From an uncultured Flavobacteriales bacterium (GTDB taxonomy: Bacteria > Bacteroidota > Bacteroidia > CAIKAF01): a stretch of 55,966 nucleotides of DNA. The translations under genes were made by a program, and so were the position numbers. The notes below the pieces were generated by a model. The model was not told the origin of the DNA and did no database searches. It saw only the letters and a list, made by a program, of their open reading frames with translations. The stretch covers positions 1-55,966 of the forward strand of contig CAILUT010000051.1 of NCBI GenBank assembly GCA_903837495.1. Direction: 5' to 3'. Shown here in pieces: positions 51,887 to 55,966 of the stretch; the first letter of the stretch is position 1, and each line of letters starts with the position of its first letter.

Positions 51887-51918
51887 TAAAGATACTTTAG
51901 CTGTTGAGTTGTGCCAAA
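51887..51918 (-). promoter_or_regulatory. promoter of the esterase-transporter-glycosyltransferase genes
   Basis: On the minus strand TTTG (51915-51918), 20 bases, TATCTTTA (51887-51894). It fits the Bacteroidota pattern with one mismatch. The chosen ATG lies 14 bases beyond, within a region also containing the end of the proline dehydrogenase gene's trailer. Confidence 0.5.
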
Positions 51919-51981
51919 AAAGGCAAAACAAAAAAGGGAAGAAAACTCGAAAATTTACAAGGGGCTAACACAGGGGTAAAG

Positions 51982-53148
51982 CTAAGGCCTTTTTTTAGCT
52001 TTACGGCGTTTAAATTCAGAGTATAAAAGGGCCAATTCCCGTCCGGTTTGACCCTGAACAGAGGTGTTTTCAGCAGCCCGCCGTTGCAAATAGGGCAGCA
52101 GTTCAGCCACAGGGCCATAGGGTACATATTTAGCGACTCGGTATCCGGCCTCGGCCAAGTTAAAACTAATGTGGTCGCTCATGCCTAAGAGCTGAGAAAA
52201 GTAAATACGACTGTGTTCGGGAGGCAACTCCAGATGCTGCATGCGTTCAACCAAACGGAGGCAACTTTCTTCATTGTGGGTACCCAAAACCAAAGCTCCT
52301 TGACGAATATGTTGGGCAATAAAATCGAGAGCCAGATTGAAATCACGATCGGTATTGGCCTTTGAAGCCTGAATTGGGTCAGGGTACTTGTGTTCAGCGG
52401 CCCTCTGCCTTTCCTTTTCCATGTACGCCCCGCGCACCAGTTTAACACCGGGGAAAAACCCCATTGTTTCGGCTCTATTCCACAAAGAATGCAGGTAATC
52501 CAATCGATCTGTCCGATACATTTGTAAGGTCGTAAACACCAAAGGACCTGTTGCATTAAACTCCAAAAATGCCTCTTCGGCCAGGCGATCTATGGCAGGC
52601 TGCAACCAACTTTCTTCCGCATCAATCATGATGGGGACATTCAAATTGGCCGCCTTGCAAAAAATTCGGTGCAGGCGGCCCTTCAATTTTTGCCATTCCA
52701 AATCGCTCTCGTCAAGTTGAATGGATTGCCGAATCAGAACATCTTGGGTTACCAAACCACTGACTTTAAAAACGGCCAAAGGAATGGAAGGGCTATTTGC
52801 GGCGGTGGCAATGCAGGCCAAAATTTCCAAGGTGGTTTCCTCAAAACCCTGATCGCTTTTTTTACCTTCAACCGAATAATCCAGAATGCTGCCCACCTTT
52901 CGATCGGCCAACCATTGAATTTTCAGCATGGATGAATCGCGGGTTTCTCCGCCAACAAACTGTTGAAAAATGGTTTTTTTAATCAGCCCCTTAATGGGCA
53001 AACCTAGGCTTAGGCAAGCTGAAGCAAAACGGCTTCCTGCGTTTACCAGAGTTGGGTTTGAAAGCAAACGAAACAACAAAACAGCCCGTCCTAGTTCGGC
53101 ATCGCTTTTACCCCGAAAGGCAACCTCAGTACAATCAAAAGACAGCAT
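51982..53148 (-). CDS. proline dehydrogenase
   Basis: Oxidises proline to pyrroline-5-carboxylate with FAD, passing electrons to quinone. The 388 residues form a stand-alone PRODH domain; the aldehyde dehydrogenase half of PutA is absent, as is usual in Bacteroidota. Family motifs: FNATGPLVFTTLQMYRTDR, GVKLVRGAYMEKERQRA, LGTHNEESC and LLGMSDHISFNLAEAGYRVAKYVPYGPV in parts, with the RR substrate site in LQRRAAENTS. ATG at 53146-53148 is chosen; the upstream GTG frame overlaps the promoter. It is divergent from aroB. Confidence 0.93.
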   Translation of the reverse strand: MLSFDCTEVAFRGKSDAELGRAVLLFRLLSNPTLVNAGSRFASACLSLGLPIKGLIKKTIFQQFVGGETRDSSMLKIQWLADRKVGSILDYSVEGKKSDQGFEETTLEILACIATAANSPSIPLAVFKVSGLVTQDVLIRQSIQLDESDLEWQKLKGRLHRIFCKAANLNVPIMIDAEESWLQPAIDRLAEEAFLEFNATGPLVFTTLQMYRTDRLDYLHSLWNRAETMGFFPGVKLVRGAYMEKERQRAAEHKYPDPIQASKANTDRDFNLALDFIAQHIRQGALVLGTHNEESCLRLVERMQHLELPPEHSRIYFSQLLGMSDHISFNLAEAGYRVAKYVPYGPVAELLPYLQRRAAENTSVQGQTGRELALLYSEFKRRKAKKRP

Positions 53149-53163
53149 GCAAAAAGATATGTG

Positions 53164-53171
53164 CAAACCTA
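53164..53171 (-). promoter_or_regulatory. -7 box of the proline dehydrogenase promoter
   Basis: TAGGTTTG on the minus strand, a perfect match, 15 bases before the ATG at 53148. It lies 32 bases from the aroB box on the other strand. Confidence 0.45.
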
Positions 53172-53203
53172 CATTAAAAATTTCTCACTTGACAGGGTAT
53201 TTT

Positions 53204-53211
53204 TACCTTTG
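53204..53211 (+). promoter_or_regulatory. -7 box of aroB promoter
   Basis: TACCTTTG, a perfect match, 17 bases before the aroB ATG. A TTG lies only 12 bases upstream, too close for the usual -33. Confidence 0.45.
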
Positions 53212-53228
53212 GCTCACAGAATAACCCC

Positions 53229-54284
53229 ATGTTTCTAACCACAGGGAATTGCCCCATCTATTTCGAAAAAAAAGGCTTTGAATACCTAAAGAATTTCCTT
53301 TTAGAAATGGGGGTTGACCGGCAAATATTTGTAATCACCGACGAAAATTGCCTGAGGGATTGTTGGCCATTGGTTGAACCGGTTTTTAACCCAGACAGAG
53401 TTCCTATGGTAATACCCCTTCGAGCTGGCGAGCGGCATAAAAATCTGGACAGCACAGCCTTGATTTGGGAAACATTGCTGGGGGCTGAGGCCAAGCGGAA
53501 TAGTTTGATTGTAAATTTAGGCGGCGGAGTTATTACCGATATGGGCGGGTTTGCCGCCAGTGTTTTTAAACGTGGAATACCTTACATCCACATTCCAACC
53601 AGTTTGTTGGGAATGGTTGATGCCTCGATTGGAGGCAAAACAGGCATCGACTTTAAGTCCCAAAAAAACATGCTGGGGACCTTTTCGTATCCAGAGGCGG
53701 TATTTGTTTGGGACGGATTTTTAGAAACCCTACCTCAATGCCACCAAAAATCGGGTATGGCCGAAGCCTACAAACACGCATTGATTGACAACAGCGGATA
53801 CTGGGAATTTTTGAAGCGTGGAGAATTGAGCTTTGAGCGCATTATTTTTAAAAGCTTAGAAATAAAGAAGAAACTGGCCGACAAAGACCCAAAAGAAAAA
53901 GGGGAACGGAAAAAACTGAACTTTGGGCATACCATAGCTCACAGCTTGGAAGCCTATTTTCTAGAAAAAGAAACGGAAATACTCCACGGAGATGCCGTAG
54001 CCGCAGGCATTATTGTAGAGTCCTATTTATCTTGGAAATCTGGATTCCTATCCTTAGAATGCCTAGAAGAAATTAAAGGGGTTATTTGCCAACGGTTTAC
54101 CCCTGTTGTTTTTCCCCTTCAAGATGTGGAACTGTTGTTGGACTATATGAAACACGACAAAAAAAACGATAAGTCGGGACTCAATTTCACCTTATTGGAT
54201 TGTGTGGGCGGTGCAATTATCAATCAAAGACTCGATGCGTCTTTGGTAAGCGATGGTTTTGCATATTATGCCGCCCTAAAATGA
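53229..54284 (+). CDS. aroB: 3-dehydroquinate synthase
   Basis: Second step of the shikimate pathway: DAHP to 3-dehydroquinate, using NAD and zinc. The 351 residues show the NAD loop NLGGGVITDMGGFAASVFKRG, then HIPTSLLGMVDASIGGKTGID, AEAYKHALI, and the zinc His cluster in NFGHTIAHSLEAY and ILHGDAVAAG. It overlaps aroA by ATGA, so the two shikimate genes form a coupled pair. Confidence 0.97.
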   Translation: MFLTTGNCPIYFEKKGFEYLKNFLLEMGVDRQIFVITDENCLRDCWPLVEPVFNPDRVPMVIPLRAGERHKNLDSTALIWETLLGAEAKRNSLIVNLGGGVITDMGGFAASVFKRGIPYIHIPTSLLGMVDASIGGKTGIDFKSQKNMLGTFSYPEAVFVWDGFLETLPQCHQKSGMAEAYKHALIDNSGYWEFLKRGELSFERIIFKSLEIKKKLADKDPKEKGERKKLNFGHTIAHSLEAYFLEKETEILHGDAVAAGIIVESYLSWKSGFLSLECLEEIKGVICQRFTPVVFPLQDVELLLDYMKHDKKNDKSGLNFTLLDCVGGAIINQRLDASLVSDGFAYYAALK

Positions 54285-55483
54285 GGCGCATCGTACCCGT
54301 AGAAACAAACCCTGCGCATCTCCTTTCCTTTGAGCTTCCAGTCTCAAAAAGCACCTACAATCGACACCGAATGTTGCATCATTTGGCAGGGGCAAAAATG
54401 CCTTTTGTTGGTGCAGGATTGGCTGCCGATTGTAGAAATTTAGATTTAGCCTTGAACAGCACAGAAGAAGTGGTGTATTTAGGGCAAGGGGGTACAACGC
54501 TTCGGTTTTACTTGGCAAGCCGGCTGCTGAGTAAAAACCAAATTCAAATAGAGGTGGACGAACAATTAAAAACCCGTCCGTTAAAACCGTTTTTAGATGC
54601 ACTAGAAATGCTGGGGTTGAATGTAGAACGAACATGGCCCTTGCTAATAAAACCGGGCAAAGGCCTAAAAAGCAAAGTCCATATTCCTTCGGTAGAAAGT
54701 TCCCAATTTGTTTCGGCTTTGGCCTTGGTAGGAGCCTTTATGGAAAATGGAATAACCATAGAATGGACGGGGGAATTGGTTTCTAAATCGTTTTTGAACC
54801 TAACCTTGGAGGTTTTAAAAACTTGGCAAATTTCGTATGAATTCGAAGGACAGCGGTTGCAGATTCGTCCGGGATTTCGATTGCCCGATGGGATTCGAAT
54901 GGAGGGGGATTGGGCTTCAGCCTCCTATGTTATTATGGGAGCCGCCTTGCGAAAACAAACGATTTGCCTCAAAAACCTGAGCGAAAATTCAGGGCAACCG
55001 GATGAAGCCCTAAAAAACATGCTTGCTCCCCTGGGCGTGCAACTGAAAGGGGTTGGGCCGGGAATGCAGGTAGAATGCAAAAGCCCAGAATCGAATTTAA
55101 TTCAGCAGAATTTTTCGGATTGTCCAGATTTAGCTCCTACCCTGTGCGTTTGGCACCTGATGCAAGGCATTCCCATTTGGTTCACTGGATTGCAGACCTT
55201 GAACAGCAAAGAAAGCCGCCGTTTAGATAAAATGGTTGAATTGCTCAAAAACATGCAGCTGGATGTTGCGGTAGGCAAAGATCATTTATATTGCCCCGAT
55301 ATGAACCCTAGGTTTCCTGAACGCTACTGCGCGGAAACCGAAGGCGATCATCGATTGGCCATGGCATTCTCAGATTTGTGCCTTCGAATTCCCGATTTTA
55401 ACCTGAGCGAAGTAGAGTCGGTCGATAAATCCTTCCCCAAATTTTGGGAAGAAATGAAGCCTTTTAAAATCATTTCTAGATAA
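54281..55483 (+). CDS. aroA: 3-phosphoshikimate 1-carboxyvinyltransferase (EPSP synthase)
   Basis: Sixth shikimate step: adds enolpyruvyl from PEP to shikimate-3-phosphate; cytosolic. The 400 residues are slightly shorter than most. Substrate-binding motifs: LPVSKSTYNRHRM (Lys, Ser, Arg), GQGGTTLRF (GNAGT class), SSQFVSALAL, CPDLAPTLCVW (catalytic Asp), SKESRRLDKM (Glu) and EGDHRLAMAFS. The classical GNAGT loop is degenerate, as in many Bacteroidota. ATG at 54281 overlaps the aroB stop; the longer frame begins inside aroB. Confidence 0.95.
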   Translation: MRRIVPVETNPAHLLSFELPVSKSTYNRHRMLHHLAGAKMPFVGAGLAADCRNLDLALNSTEEVVYLGQGGTTLRFYLASRLLSKNQIQIEVDEQLKTRPLKPFLDALEMLGLNVERTWPLLIKPGKGLKSKVHIPSVESSQFVSALALVGAFMENGITIEWTGELVSKSFLNLTLEVLKTWQISYEFEGQRLQIRPGFRLPDGIRMEGDWASASYVIMGAALRKQTICLKNLSENSGQPDEALKNMLAPLGVQLKGVGPGMQVECKSPESNLIQQNFSDCPDLAPTLCVWHLMQGIPIWFTGLQTLNSKESRRLDKMVELLKNMQLDVAVGKDHLYCPDMNPRFPERYCAETEGDHRLAMAFSDLCLRIPDFNLSEVESVDKSFPKFWEEMKPFKIISR

Positions 55484-55652
55484 TATTTTAACCCAAAAAG
55501 ACATTTTTTGCCTTTTCTTTGCAAACAAGACGCCACTGAAAATCCGATATTTTTAACCTAAAAACTTGTATTACATGTATTTAAACTTAAGGCCTACCTA
55601 ATTTTACCCTACAGCCACAAATTCAATTCAAAATATAGTGATAAAAAAAAAC

Positions 55653-55660
55653 TATTTTTG
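55653..55660 (+). promoter_or_regulatory. -7 box of the XRE regulator gene
   Basis: TATTTTTG, a perfect TAnnTTTG match, 19 bases before the ATG at 55680. No TTG at 17-23 bases; the upstream region is very AT-rich. Confidence 0.4.
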
Positions 55661-55679
55661 CGGCCATCAAATTGATGTT

Positions 55680-55966
55680 ATGCGTGTAAAAATAGGTTTA
55701 GAAATAAAAAAATTGCGGAAAATGCAGCGGTTCACCCAGGACCATATTGCTCAGAAGCTAGATATGAGTGTTGCTGGTTATTCTAGAATAGAACGCGATG
55801 AGGTAAACGTTACGCTTGACCGTCTGCAAGAATTGTCGGACATCTTAGGAACAACTCCTGAATTTTTGTTGGGCATGGAATCTGAAAAAGAAAATGGTTT
55901 AAGCAAAGATGCCAGCGTAGATAAAATTGAAAGGTTGTATTTGGATCAAATAGAGCAGTTAAAAGA
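55680..55966 (+). CDS. XRE-family helix-turn-helix protein (3' end cut by window edge)
   Basis: The visible 95 codons form an N-terminal HTH_3 domain: IGLEIKKLRKMQRFTQDHIAQKL, with the recognition helix around MSVAGYSRIERDE, then LDRLQELSDILGTTPEFLLG, given here in pieces. A coiled-coil-like segment (DKIERLYLDQIEQLK) begins before the edge. It is a DNA-binding regulator of unknown target, or possibly an antitoxin-like protein. ATG at 55680 is used; another ATG four bases earlier is out of frame. It runs off the right edge. Confidence 0.85.
   Translation, partial: MRVKIGLEIKKLRKMQRFTQDHIAQKLDMSVAGYSRIERDEVNVTLDRLQELSDILGTTPEFLLGMESEKENGLSKDASVDKIERLYLDQIEQLK

Noticed and set aside
1-55966. 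CRISPR arrays, insertion sequences, prophage, tRNA or rRNA genes
   Set aside because: No regularly spaced repeats, transposase or integrase genes, or RNA-gene signatures were seen; the window is mostly core genes.

Overview
The window looks like a chromosomal segment of a member of the Bacteroidota of moderate GC content. Supporting features are the gliding-motility ABC genes gldF and gldG, C-terminal type IX secretion (T9SS) sorting domains on two exported proteins, DUF4831 and DUF4340 proteins, and repeated upstream motifs matching the Bacteroidota promoter (TTTG or TTG, then TAnnTTTG). Shine-Dalgarno sequences are mostly absent. The order cannot be fixed from this sequence alone. It is mostly core genome: I see no prophage, transposase, CRISPR array, tRNA or rRNA gene.

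Layout. 1-7038 (minus strand): ftsK (cut by the left edge), a secreted M1 aminopeptidase, ribosomal protein bL28 with its terminator, HMG-CoA lyase, pyrD and a small outer-membrane beta-barrel protein. 7042-11037 (plus): gpmA, a PPP-type phosphatase, a small P-loop ATPase and a rearranged RecQ helicase, tightly packed like an operon. 11006-13434 (minus): fabH and a saccharopine dehydrogenase-like gene. 13570-19319 (plus): DUF423 protein, lipoprotein, pckA, a 5'-nucleotidase split into two genes, and dnaA. 19442-24605: RND/MMPL exporter and an AAA+ ATPase (minus), the latter divergent from a WYL regulator (plus). 24630-27300: GC-rich element, S41 protease and a mitochondrial-type 2,4-dienoyl-CoA reductase. 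27311-35047: GC-rich hairpin element, then minus-strand cytosolic C40 peptidase, thiolase, SDR-like protein, dnaN, a DUF4340 lipoprotein, gldG and gldF. 35183-39780 (plus): T9SS cargo protein, sodium:solute symporter, DUF4831 protein and a second hairpin element. 39812-42417 (minus): pnp and rpsO, each with a terminator. 42639-45678 (plus): citrate synthase and biotin carboxylase. 45666-53148 (minus): cytochrome c lipoprotein, T9SS esterase, second S41 protease, glycosyltransferase, AI-2E-type permease, carboxylesterase and proline dehydrogenase. 53204-55966 (plus): aroB, aroA and a truncated XRE regulator.

Working together. The window carries replication and segregation genes (dnaA, dnaN, ftsK), RNA turnover and translation genes (pnp, rpsO, rpmB), and central carbon genes (gpmA, pckA, gltA). 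A scattered set fits acyl-CoA and amino-acid catabolism: thiolase, dienoyl-CoA reductase, HMG-CoA lyase, biotin carboxylase, proline dehydrogenase and the saccharopine dehydrogenase-like protein.

The most interesting non-coding signal is a pair of GC-rich, about 140-base hairpin elements just after stop codons (27313-27453 and 39633-39772). They share three identical unpaired or weakly paired blocks at matched positions, while adjoining stems differ by compensatory changes. A third GC-rich element (24630-24780) may be a cousin. The most interesting protein signals are the split 5'-nucleotidase with reversed gene order and two export routes, the RecQ with a long insertion before its zinc module, the phosphatase/P-loop pair coupled to it, and the AAA+/WYL divergent pair.
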